Below, one piece after another: positions 36,707 to 44,744 of a stretch of DNA of 64,000 nt. Both the position numbers and the translations under genes were made by a program. Source of the stretch: Chryseobacterium sp. JUb7 (lineage in GTDB: Bacteria > Bacteroidota > Bacteroidia > Flavobacteriales > Weeksellaceae); the NCBI RefSeq assembly GCF_024806495.1, contig NZ_JANUFF010000006.1, positions 124,001-188,000 on the forward strand, read 5' to 3'. Under the pieces are notes generated by a model. That model was given only the letters and a program-made list of their open reading frames with translations. It was not told where the DNA came from and made no database searches. The number at the start of each line of letters is the position of its first letter. The first letter of the stretch is position 1.

Positions 36707-38260
36707 TTATTCATATGCGGAAGCACCGCGTATATTGCTGTGAAAAGGTATATGTGGTTTTTGGGTCTCAAGCTCATTCACAGATAAAAGCAGCCTGTCC
36801 ATATTGTTTTTCAGGATATTCTTTATCCGTAGATAGGAGCAGCTATCTGTATCCAATGCTCTTTTACACGCATTGTTCAGACGCCCGGATCCATAGGCTC
36901 GGTGCAGGTGGATAATTCCAAGGGAGCGTTTATAGTTTATTTCGGGATAATCATGGGAAGCAAGTATCTTTTCGATGCATGCCAGGACATATTCCCCATG
37001 TGGCAGCGCTTTTTTTCTAAAGAACTCAGGGCTCCATTCCGAATAGAACTTATGTGTGCTGCTCAGGTGATCTGCGTTGGTGATGTAGCTGCCTTTGGTC
37101 AGATTGCGCGGGTGTAGCGCAATTCTTTCATGATTATAAAAGATCTCAATACGACTTCTGGTGTAATGGATCATTGTTTCCTTTCCGATATACCGGTATG
37201 GAACACTATAATAACACTTCTCGGGAGAAAAGTATACGTAACCCATTTTCTGCACTTTGGCCCTTTTGTAATCTTTCAGTTCATATGGATCAGCGGGAAG
37301 GGCTTTGAGATATTCTCGTTCAATACTCTGGAAGAGCTCGATACGGCTCGATTCTTTTCGTTTGAACAATAGATTGTTATAACGCTCCAGTAGTACTGCA
37401 ATTTCTCTATTGAGATCTTCCAGCGAGAAGAAAGTCATTTCACGTAATGGGTAATAGATACGCTGATAGGCCAGATGCACCGCATTCTCAACCAGCGCTT
37501 TGTCCTGTGGAGCGTAACTACGAGTCGGGTTGATGACACAGTTATAATGGCGGGCAAAGTCCTTGAAGCTACGGTTGATGTCCGCTTCGTATCTGCTCGA
37601 TCTATTGACGGCGGACTTTAGATTGTCGGACACTATCGCTTTGGGCGATCCACCATAAAAACGAAGCGCCGCTGTGCAACAGGATATCATATCTTCGCGT
37701 TTCTGGCTCCTGCATGCCTGGATATAGGTGTACTGGCTGCACGGTAGTATGGCCACAAATACTTCCACAGCGATAACCTCTCCGGTATGTTTATCGATGA
37801 TCTGCAGCTTCTTCCCGGCAAAGTCCACGAACATTTCTTCGCCCGCAATATGCTGAAGTTTCATTGAACCCTTTTCTTTTGGATATTTACGACGGTAATG
37901 TTCGAGAAACTGCGTGTAGCTATATGGTTCTGCGGCCAGCTCAACATATTGCTGATAATGATACAGAAAGGTAAAGCCGGGATGATTCCGGGCCTTGTTG
38001 ACCCCCTCAAAGTAAAGCATGAGTTCATTGTGGCGGGTAGCGTCCAGCGTCGTATGGGATGAAAAGAGTTCGGATAAAACAGCGGTATCAAAGCCCAGAA
38101 GCTCCTTGAATGAGTAGCCGCTGCCTGCAAATAGCTGCATGTAGGTATTGACTGTATTGCGGGAAATACCGAGAACGGAACCTATTTTACGGTTACTGTA
38201 ACCGTCCAGATGTAATGTGAGTATTTGTTTTAAGTCCATCGGATCAAGTTTGTTGGCCAT
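36707..38260 (-). CDS. istA: IstA, IS21-family transposase
   Basis: A 517-aa transposase from ATG 38260 (MANKLDPMDLKQILTLHLDG); an upstream ATG at 38317 lies in the terminal repeats and is less likely. The N-terminal HTH (GYSNRKIGSVLGISRNTVNT) is followed by a DDE catalytic core: D in EEMFVDFAGKK, D in AIVSDNLKSAV and E in DKALVENAVH. The C-terminal domain includes YSVPYRYIGKE, typical of IstA. The gene is intact and 18 nt upstream of istB, the standard istA-istB order. Confidence 0.93.
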   Translation of the reverse strand: MANKLDPMDLKQILTLHLDGYSNRKIGSVLGISRNTVNTYMQLFAGSGYSFKELLGFDTAVLSELFSSHTTLDATRHNELMLYFEGVNKARNHPGFTFLYHYQQYVELAAEPYSYTQFLEHYRRKYPKEKGSMKLQHIAGEEMFVDFAGKKLQIIDKHTGEVIAVEVFVAILPCSQYTYIQACRSQKREDMISCCTAALRFYGGSPKAIVSDNLKSAVNRSSRYEADINRSFKDFARHYNCVINPTRSYAPQDKALVENAVHLAYQRIYYPLREMTFFSLEDLNREIAVLLERYNNLLFKRKESSRIELFQSIEREYLKALPADPYELKDYKRAKVQKMGYVYFSPEKCYYSVPYRYIGKETMIHYTRSRIEIFYNHERIALHPRNLTKGSYITNADHLSSTHKFYSEWSPEFFRKKALPHGEYVLACIEKILASHDYPEINYKRSLGIIHLHRAYGSGRLNNACKRALDTDSCSYLRIKNILKNNMDRLLLSVNELETQKPHIPFHSNIRGASAYE

Positions 38261-38309
38261 ATCGCTGTATTTAAAGCGACAAGGTAATTCTTTCTTGATC
38301 TTTTTAAAG

Positions 38310-38440
38310 TGGCACAATTCAAACCGTAAAAAATACGGATGGACGGACTAAAACTATACCACTAAAGTGGCATCATTTGAACCGTAATAGCTGGCACCAT
38401 CCGACCGAAATGACTGGCACAAATCAAACCGTAATATCCA
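38310..38440. repeat. Right end of the IS21 element with four repeated transposase sites
   Basis: Copies of TGGCAC(A/C)ATT/CCAACCG-like sequence at 38310-38329, 38368-38388, 38392-38411 and 38415-38435 (for example TGGCACAAATCAAACCGTAA). Two matching copies in inverse orientation lie at the other end (28840-28882). Confidence 0.85.
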
Positions 38441-38445
38441 CTTTA

Positions 38446-38850
38446 AACATGGAAATAAATTTATCTAGTAGCCCTATATTTAAATGTAACCTTCGGCAGC
38501 AATTTTAACATACACTTTCGGATCTAAATAATGTTGAAATAGCTGATCTTTTGTCAAAGTGTTGAAACAAAAAGCACCCGATTAAAAATTATCAATTGGG
38601 TGGTACAGCTATGATTGAATTAATATTCGCACACTAAAATTATTAATTTTGAAATCGCATATTGGTAGACAAACCACAATAGTAAAATAAAAGAGTTAGT
38701 AAAATGCTGACTCTTTTATTTTTCAATGCAAAAAATGATTTTAAAGGATTGGTTCGGATCTGCGTAGAGGTCAACACCTAATTTGAATCGATCAAAAACT
38801 TGACAAAGTTTTAAATGAGCGATGCTTGTCTAAACAAATTCTGGATAACA
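38446..38850. other. Gap between IS21 and the membrane-protein gene, gene remnant and terminator
   Basis: No complete gene. On the minus strand a short open stretch (FNTLTKDQLFQHYLDPKVYV, ending at a TAA near 38488) reads like the C-terminus of a decayed gene I do not recognise. A bidirectional terminator-like inverted repeat AAAATAAAAGAGT/ACTCTTTTATTTT (38684-38722) can end the operon that finishes at 38851. Confidence 0.5.
38684..38722 (-). terminator. Terminator-like inverted repeat downstream of the ATP-grasp operon
   Basis: A 13-bp perfect arm pair with A/T-rich outer ends so that either strand yields a stem followed by a T-rich tract. It lies 129 nt beyond the last stop of the minus-strand operon. 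Confidence 0.65.
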
Positions 38851-39474
38851 CTAAAGGAAAAAACAAAAATAGAAAACCATGAATGCATATAAGCAAATAA
38901 CAAACATTGCTCTCTTATAATATTCTTGCGCCATAACCAAATGCGAAACCTTCATATTTATTACAGCCTCATTACCCTTTATGATTTTGAAAAATGATGA
39001 AATAATGTCTCTTTTGTATTTATTTTTATCGCCTGAAATATTTATATCCTCATTGCCTAGCACATGGTAGGTTCCCCTTTCCAAAACTTTTACTGAAAAC
39101 CATACCGTTCTGAGAGTATAAATTGCTAAAACGATTGAGATAAATACCGAAGTTTTGATAACTCCACTTGGAATCTCCTTGCCCCATATTAATGTATTTG
39201 CACCTATTACAATAGTATTAGCCAAACTTAAAGATCCCATAAATAAAGCTGCTTTGGATTCGGTACCTTTTCTGCGATCATCTTCTTCTTGATATATCTT
39301 ACCTTGTAATTGCAATGCAAGATCCAGGTTTTCATCCTCAATTTTCAGAACTGGATTTTCCTCAAGGTCTTCGACTTCTTCTGTTAAATACTGATTAGAT
39401 ATGTAATCAGTATTATCCTCTTCAAGCAACGGCCAGACCAGCTCTCTAAGTTTAAGTAGTTTCTCGTTCATCAA
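38851..39474 (-). CDS. Three-helix membrane protein of the ATP-grasp operon
   Basis: A 207-aa protein with an acidic N-terminal half, two close membrane helices (about residues 75-97 and 104-127), a hydrophilic helical segment and a last membrane helix forming the very C-terminus (188-207, ending FYFCFFL). The phrase ESKAALFMGSLSLAN and the helical ..NMKVSHLVMAQEYYKRAM.. part resemble membrane effector modules of the SLATT/DUF5706 kind, but this is a resemblance only. Its start overlaps the ATP-grasp gene end by 23 nt, so it belongs to that operon. It could be an exporter part, an immunity protein, or a membrane-acting effector. Confidence 0.7.
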   Translation of the reverse strand: MMNEKLLKLRELVWPLLEEDNTDYISNQYLTEEVEDLEENPVLKIEDENLDLALQLQGKIYQEEDDRRKGTESKAALFMGSLSLANTIVIGANTLIWGKEIPSGVIKTSVFISIVLAIYTLRTVWFSVKVLERGTYHVLGNEDINISGDKNKYKRDIISSFFKIIKGNEAVINMKVSHLVMAQEYYKRAMFVICLYAFMVFYFCFFL

Positions 39475-40435
39475 TTTTATCTTTTAACAAATTTACTATA
39501 GCACCCGAAATATCTAAACCGAGTAATTTTTCGAGCCAAGCCCACTGGCCATTGGGATTAATTTCAAGGAATACATATTCACCATTTTCATTTAAAATGA
39601 GATCTATCGCACCGAAATTTAAATCTAACTCTCTCAGTAGATTGATACAATTAGCTGAAATATCTTCTGGTAACATATAAATACTGTGTTTTAGACCATC
39701 TTGGCTAACTCTCCAATCCACTTTTGAGTCGTCAGAATCTTGTGAGTGTATGAAGGCAGCAAAAACCTTCTCTCCCACTACAGTCACCCTGATATCTCCT
39801 CTCTTTTTTATATGCTTTTGGAAAAATGTTGGACATCCTTCTACACGCTGAGCATTATTTTTGTCGAGGTATATTTTGTTGGTGAAAATGATCGCTTCTT
39901 CATTTCCGTCATCAGATATTAATCCTGTACGAATCGGTTTAATAATACAATCCTCTTCATTCATTCCATAAAAATTCATTGCTGAACCAGCATTGGTCGT
40001 AATCAAACTGTGGGCAATTGTAAAACCTATTTTTTTCGCTAGTCGCAGCTGAAATATTTTATTTTCAGCATTTCTAATATTTTTAACATTATTTAACCAG
40101 TATGCGGAATTTAAAATTTTATAGATACCTTCTAATGTATAACTAATCTCATTGCGTATAAATTGATTTTCAGCCCGACTAAGCTCTGAATTATCGTTGG
40201 GCAGTTCTGGTCTACGAAAATACACACTTCTAATATCCAAAAGATCTATTTGATTACCAGTTGTCCTATCAGATATTTTAAAATTATCTTTATGAAAGTC
40301 CAAATTTACCTCAACATTATCGCCTAACTCTTCAGTGTTTAGTCTGTAAAACTCTATTTTTTTCTCTTTAAGTTTTTTTACCACAAAATCAGTTGTAATA
40401 TCTGCTTTATTGGTTATAAGGAGTACGCGTATCAT
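39452..40435 (-). CDS. ATP-grasp peptide ligase, graspetide (MvdC/MvdD-like) maturase
   Basis: A 327-aa protein from ATG 40435 (MIRVLLITNKADITTDFVVK). An N-terminal domain with VYFRRPELP is followed by an ATP-grasp fold: the CIIKPIRTG strand, the FFQKHIKKRGDIRVTVVG block and the metal-binding DLILNENGEYVFLEINPNGQW (last part residues 291-298). The RRP and EINPNGQW motifs are those of ATP-grasp enzymes that close side-chain ester or amide links in ribosomal peptides. Its start overlaps the precursor-like gene by 29 nt and its end overlaps the membrane-protein gene. A RimK-type glutamate ligase is the alternative, less likely given the neighbour. Confidence 0.8.
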   Translation of the reverse strand: MIRVLLITNKADITTDFVVKKLKEKKIEFYRLNTEELGDNVEVNLDFHKDNFKISDRTTGNQIDLLDIRSVYFRRPELPNDNSELSRAENQFIRNEISYTLEGIYKILNSAYWLNNVKNIRNAENKIFQLRLAKKIGFTIAHSLITTNAGSAMNFYGMNEEDCIIKPIRTGLISDDGNEEAIIFTNKIYLDKNNAQRVEGCPTFFQKHIKKRGDIRVTVVGEKVFAAFIHSQDSDDSKVDWRVSQDGLKHSIYMLPEDISANCINLLRELDLNFGAIDLILNENGEYVFLEINPNGQWAWLEKLLGLDISGAIVNLLKDKIDERETT

Positions 40436-40739
40436 CATTTTCCATTTTAACAAGAGTTTTTGTAGTATACATCACATAATCTAAATGATAGTCATCTTTT
40501 TCACCACTTACCTTAGTTCTGGTAGTTAAATCAAAAGACAATGCACTAGTATCACTTTCAGCTTTAACTTTTGTGACGGTAGCTAACGCTACCATAATAT
40601 TGGTCGATGCATCAATTAGCGGGATCTTTGTACCGTCAATTTCCAGCATATTGAGGGATTCTAATGAATCATATTGGTAGTTGGGAGCAAAATCTGGCTC
40701 CGAACGAACAATCTTATAGTCTAATATTAATGGCTTCAT
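40407..40739 (-). CDS. Candidate graspetide precursor with three core repeats
   Basis: A 110-aa protein. Residues 1-50 look like a leader (MKPLILDYKIVRSEPDFAP to GTKIPLIDASTN). The rest contains three repeats about 19-20 residues apart: TVTKVKAESDT (54-64), TTRTKVSGEKDD (72-83) and TTKTLVKMENDD (92-103), consensus TxTKVxxExDD. Threonine hydroxyls followed by Glu/Asp are the donor and acceptor pattern of graspetides, in which an ATP-grasp enzyme forms omega-ester links. It is the first gene of a three-gene overlapping operon whose second gene is such an enzyme. No protease or transporter gene of the usual type is beside it. Confidence 0.7.
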   Translation of the reverse strand: MKPLILDYKIVRSEPDFAPNYQYDSLESLNMLEIDGTKIPLIDASTNIMVALATVTKVKAESDTSALSFDLTTRTKVSGEKDDYHLDYVMYTTKTLVKMENDDTRTPYNQ

Positions 40740-40914
40740 ATCTTTATCAGGTATATCTCGTAAAAATAATAATTATCCTTTCAATTTTCATCAGAAAAAA
40801 CTAAACATATTAGAAACAGAATGGTTAACTGTCTATAAAAATCTTGAGCAATTGATTCTTTAGATTTAAGCGATTCAAGAATGCTTTTCTTATTCAAATT
40901 ATTTCAATAAATGA

Positions 40915-40922
40915 TATATTTG
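40915..40922 (+). promoter_or_regulatory. Promoter -7 box (TATATTTG) of the STAND gene
   Basis: A match to the Bacteroidota TAnnTTTG element 28 nt before ATG 40950. Its presence argues that translation starts at 40950 and not at the upstream ATG 40911. No clear -33 TTG was found. Confidence 0.45.
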
Positions 40923-40949
40923 AGTTTTATTTTAAACTGTTCACTTGGA

Positions 40950-43820
40950 ATGCCAGATATAGACCTAAACTCAATTAAAATTTTTAAAAGAAATGGCGAT
41001 GCAATTTCAACAAATAGAGGTTTCTATTATCAGTACTTATCTTTCTTGAAAAAATGGATAACCAACTTTATAAATGGAGATGACAGTCCCATTTATACAG
41101 AAGTTGACAATGATATTAAAGAGGTTGGGAAGATCTTTGTATTTACACAATTAAAATGCTATAGTTCAGATTTTAGTTTAAATTCAAAGGAGATAAAACA
41201 TACTCTGTTTGATTTTTTTATAACCTACCTTAGGTACAAGCAAAATAATATTACCCCAAAATTCTCCTTTGTTACCAATTCTGGAATACAAAAAAGAGAA
41301 AAATTATTGGGAAAATGGCTTAACAGGGAAGTTTTTGATAATTCTACAGACTTCGAATCTTTAAAAAAGAAAAATAGGGAAATACTAAAAGCCGAATCTA
41401 ACAAGATAAGACAAGCAAAACTCAGTCGCCAAAATATTTCTTCAGTAAAAAAGCTTGAGATCAATAAAAGTTACAAGGCGCTCTGTGATATTCTTTCGGA
41501 TGATTTAATCGTTGAAGATTTTTGTAGAGCTGTCCACTGGGATTTCGGGGAAATTACGACAGAGGAAGCTATTTTCCAAATTAGGCAAAACATATTATCC
41601 TTATTAAAGAACAAGGTGTTTGGTGATAAGCCGATCGAAATTATTTTTAGGGTTCTTTTGTCTGAAATATACAGATGTTCACAAGAAACCGAAACTTCAA
41701 TGCGATGCCTGACAAGCCTAGACTTACAAAACCTTTTAAATTTAACAGATTCTGAAATATTGCAAAGAATTGATTCAAAATTTATACAATTAATTGGTTT
41801 TGAATTAGAGGAAATAAAGGATAGAATTAAAGCGGTTGAATCCATACAAGAAAATCAAGCTGTATTAATAGAAAATCTAAGACCAAATACATTAGAAAAT
41901 CTTGATTTGACATTAGTTCCATATGTCAATGATGTAGAGGAAGTATTTGGCTGGGAAAATGAACTTAAGGAGGCATTTGATATTCTCAACAAAAAAAAAC
42001 TTATTACAGTTAATAATTATGGTGGTGTTGGAAAAACAACATTTGCTAAAAAATTTCTTACCATTAACCGCAGTAAATATAATAACGTCATATGGTTAAA
42101 TATCGAAAAATCAATAGAAACCTCATTTGTCTTTAATAACCTGTTACTTGCTAACTTACGTATCAATTTGGATAAGGATAAAACTGTAGATGAACAATTT
42201 AATATTATATTGAATGAGCTAGATAAAATTGGAGGAAATAACCTCATCATACTAGACATACAAGAAAATGACGAGACTTATTCTGCGCTAAATACCATTG
42301 CGAGTTTAAGAAATTGGAAGAAAATATTTCTTACACGAGCGAAACTTAAAACCTTAAACCCGTACTTACTACCGCACTTGGATTATGACAGTGCGATCAG
42401 CTTGTTTAAATTACATTGTTCAAAGGAATTTGACGAAATAGTATTTAAATCTTTCTTAAATTATATTGAGTTTAACACCCTCATCATAGAGCTTGTTGCG
42501 AAAACTATTGAGAATGGATTTGATCTAACTTTAGAGTTTGTATTTGATTCCTTAGAAACACAAAATCTAAATAATGAATTGCTCAAAATAGATATTGCCC
42601 TTTATGATAAGGAGAATAAAGTAACGGCTATATTTGACTTTATTCTACAAAAATTTTCTGTAAAAGGTATCAACGATAAAGAAAAGTTCTTTTTGGATTA
42701 TCTTGCCTTACTCCCATCTACAGATATTATCATTGAAGATTTAGTATTAATTTGTGGTAAGGAATTTTATGATGGTAACAAACTAAGCTATATAAACTCT
42801 ATTAATTCTTTAGAAAGGAAAGGGCTTGTCCAATACGAGAATGACAAGAAAAGTATACGAGTCCATAAAATACTGCAACAAACAATTATATATCGATTAA
42901 GAGCCGGGAATAGCGATTTTATTGGTTTCATGTTTTATATATCCTGGATAACGCATAGATTAACAGAAGGTTATAATAACCCGAAAGAATCATTCAGATT
43001 TTTAAAATATGCAGAATCAATTTTAAGTACCATTAAAGAAGGGTATCGGACAAGTATTTATCAGCCACTTTTACTTCTTGAAAATGAATATTTGCATCTA
43101 TCATCATTCTTCTTTATACGTGAAAATAGTGCTGAATTATGGGCAGACTTGATAAGGAGAACTGAAAAATATTTAGGAAAAGATGCGCTTTGTTTAGGAG
43201 CAATGTATAACAATCTAGCTTCAACATTAAACATTGAAAATTCTTTGGATGATATTATTAAATACCAAAGAAAAGCTAACAATTTATATTTGCAACATTC
43301 CCGCGATTTTAAAAAAGGTGATTTATTAATGTTTATTACCTCATTACAAAATCTAGCCCAGGCATATCTTTTAAAAGATGATCCAGAAAACGTACTAAAA
43401 TGTCTTCAAAAAGTAGCAGCCCTTAGAAAACAAAATTATTTTTATAGTGATGCACAAGTGGGCGTAGGTTACACTATATTATCTGAACTTCACCGAAAGA
43501 CCAAAAATTTTGATGAATCTGAGTCATTGATTAAGAAAGCTATTAAGTATCATAATTCAATACCTATAGAAAAGAGAAATGAATTTTTATTATCTAGCTA
43601 CTACAATAAATTATCAGAGAGTTCCATTTTGAAAAACAATTTGGATGAAGCAATAATACATCAATTAAGATGTGTCGAAATTCTGGAATCGCAAGGAATA
43701 AAAAATACACATCTTGTAAAGATGTATCAGTTTCTCATTGACCTATTTAAAATATGTAATGATCCTGATAATTTTAAAATTTATAATGATAAGCTCGAAT
43801 CATTAATAAGACAGAATTAG
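40950..43820 (+). CDS. STAND/NLR-like defence protein: DUF4297/Cap4-like nuclease, P-loop NTPase, TPR
   Basis: A 956-aa protein from ATG 40950. Residues 20-95 (TNRGFYYQYLSFLKKW, then YTEVDNDIKEVG, then FTQLKCYSSDF) match the DUF4297/Cap4 endonuclease pattern with an acidic E-x-D-x-D box and Q-L-K. A helical linker leads to an NB-ARC-type NTPase: Walker A NNYGGVGKTTF near 355-365, Walker B NNLIILDIQEN and a sensor KKIFLTRAK. A winged-helix-like part and TPR-like helical repeats (from about 650 on) follow. This layout is that of Avs-type antiviral STAND proteins, where the C-terminal repeats sense a phage protein and the nuclease is released. It is divergent from the graspetide-like operon. Confidence 0.8.
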   Translation: MPDIDLNSIKIFKRNGDAISTNRGFYYQYLSFLKKWITNFINGDDSPIYTEVDNDIKEVGKIFVFTQLKCYSSDFSLNSKEIKHTLFDFFITYLRYKQNNITPKFSFVTNSGIQKREKLLGKWLNREVFDNSTDFESLKKKNREILKAESNKIRQAKLSRQNISSVKKLEINKSYKALCDILSDDLIVEDFCRAVHWDFGEITTEEAIFQIRQNILSLLKNKVFGDKPIEIIFRVLLSEIYRCSQETETSMRCLTSLDLQNLLNLTDSEILQRIDSKFIQLIGFELEEIKDRIKAVESIQENQAVLIENLRPNTLENLDLTLVPYVNDVEEVFGWENELKEAFDILNKKKLITVNNYGGVGKTTFAKKFLTINRSKYNNVIWLNIEKSIETSFVFNNLLLANLRINLDKDKTVDEQFNIILNELDKIGGNNLIILDIQENDETYSALNTIASLRNWKKIFLTRAKLKTLNPYLLPHLDYDSAISLFKLHCSKEFDEIVFKSFLNYIEFNTLIIELVAKTIENGFDLTLEFVFDSLETQNLNNELLKIDIALYDKENKVTAIFDFILQKFSVKGINDKEKFFLDYLALLPSTDIIIEDLVLICGKEFYDGNKLSYINSINSLERKGLVQYENDKKSIRVHKILQQTIIYRLRAGNSDFIGFMFYISWITHRLTEGYNNPKESFRFLKYAESILSTIKEGYRTSIYQPLLLLENEYLHLSSFFFIRENSAELWADLIRRTEKYLGKDALCLGAMYNNLASTLNIENSLDDIIKYQRKANNLYLQHSRDFKKGDLLMFITSLQNLAQAYLLKDDPENVLKCLQKVAALRKQNYFYSDAQVGVGYTILSELHRKTKNFDESESLIKKAIKYHNSIPIEKRNEFLLSSYYNKLSESSILKNNLDEAIIHQLRCVEILESQGIKNTHLVKMYQFLIDLFKICNDPDNFKIYNDKLESLIRQN

Positions 43821-44411
43821 GAAAGGTGTTGCACTTTCTAATTCATAATTAAGCACAGGAGATACACATATTATTCTTAGTGTTTACTATTCAGTTTAAC
43901 CCTCTCAATTGGAGTTGATTTATTATCAACCCCAATCTGAAAAATACCTATATTGCCATTATCAAAAGTCCGAAAACTTAATAAAATCAATTATATTAAA
44001 AATTTAATCTCCTAAAATTTTCGAGTGCAAGTTCGAAAATTCTCTCCCGTAAACATAACTTAGCAGGAATCAAACTAAAAGAACAAAAACACAATCAACT
44101 GGTTTTCAAATACATAAATCTAAAATATTTTCGATATCATTATAAAAATAGTTTGGATAGCCTACCAGCGAGTTCACTTAAGGAGACAACTATTTGATAG
44201 TTGTCTCTTTTTTTATACACATAAAATCTCTTTGTCAAAATGTTATAATCTGATTTTCGGTGTTCGATATAAATAGTCTTAAAGTGCCATAATATTTTTT
44301 TATTGTTTATAAGTTCGACTTAAATCTCAAATACAAAATTTTTGATTGCTGTTCTATAAAAAGTAGTTCAATTGGTAATTGTTATAGTTAGATTTTCAAA
44401 AATTATTTAAA
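43821..44411. other. Intergenic region after the STAND gene, mostly featureless
   Basis: AT-rich. It contains an imperfect hairpin at about 43911-43938 (GGAGTTGAT/ATCAACCCC), a perfect 9-bp pair AATTTTCGA/TCGAAAATT (44016-44041) and the first 44-bp repeat described separately. No gene is seen. Confidence 0.6.
44174..44217 (+). repeat. 44-bp direct repeat, copy 1, with an intrinsic terminator
   Basis: Starts TCACTTAAGGAGACAACTAT and ends TCTCTTTTTTTATA. The stem GAGACAACTAT/ATAGTTGTCTC plus seven T is a good terminator for plus-strand transcripts such as the STAND gene. It differs at one position from the copy at 46184-46227, with weaker similarity continuing for about 30 nt on the right side. 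Confidence 0.85.
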
Positions 44412-44585
44412 CTATTTAAAGTTAAGCTCTACATTATTTAACGATTTGATTATTAACATCCCATCGGCATATGATCCGAAGTGAGATACATTGAAATTTT
44501 CATTCATTCTTTTTACATTTGCTGATTTTGGAATAATAACGGCTTGTTTTGAATTATCCATTTTTTTCGCAGGATTAAGAAGCAT
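44412..44585 (-). pseudogene. Aldo/keto reductase, C-terminal remnant
   Basis: A 57-codon frame (MLLNPAKKMDNSKQAVIIPK, then SANVKRMNENFNVSHFG). The IIPKSAN...R..EN sequence is the conserved cofactor-binding C-terminal motif of aldo/keto reductases. The first eight residues look like an upstream part of the same family fused through a deletion. The whole N-terminal barrel is missing, so this is a decayed gene. Confidence 0.6.
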
Positions 44586-44649
44586 TTGGAAAATTATTGG
44601 CGAGTAGAGAAAGAATATTTATGAAAATTGTTAATAACCAAAAACTTCA

Positions 44650-44682
44650 CTAAAAAATAAGCCTCAACAAATGTCGAGGCTT
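44650..44682 (-). terminator. Terminator after the nitroreductase gene
   Basis: AAGCCTC (44659-44665) and GAGGCTT (44676-44682); in the minus direction the stem is followed by a T-rich run (TATTTTTT). It lies 63 nt past the nitroreductase stop. Confidence 0.8.
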
Positions 44683-44744
44683 TTATAATTAATTAGCATT
44701 CTTTAGGACTGAAGATACTAGAAGTATTTCCTATATTTTAGATA

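Larger units (their letters stand above)
28830..38445 (-). mobile_element. IS21-family element with 5-bp target duplication, carrying two nested RIT elements
   Basis: The target duplication CTTTA stands at 28830-28834 and 38441-38445, and the element proper is 28835-38440. The tips match as TGGGTATTTCGG (left) and the complement of CCGTAATATCCA (right). Inside each end are repeated copies of a TGGCAC...CCG motif (two at left, 28840-28882; four at right, 38310-38435), as expected of multiple transposase-binding sites in IS21 elements. istA is intact and istB is split in three by RIT elements. Without them the element would be about 2.6 kb, the normal IS21 size. Joining the flanks gives a 47-codon frame across the empty site. 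Confidence 0.9.

Noticed and set aside
44016..44050. tRNA-like 3' part (GTTCGAAAATTCTC) with paired flanks
   Set aside because: No T-stem of five pairs, no acceptor or anticodon arm could be formed; more likely a chance hairpin.
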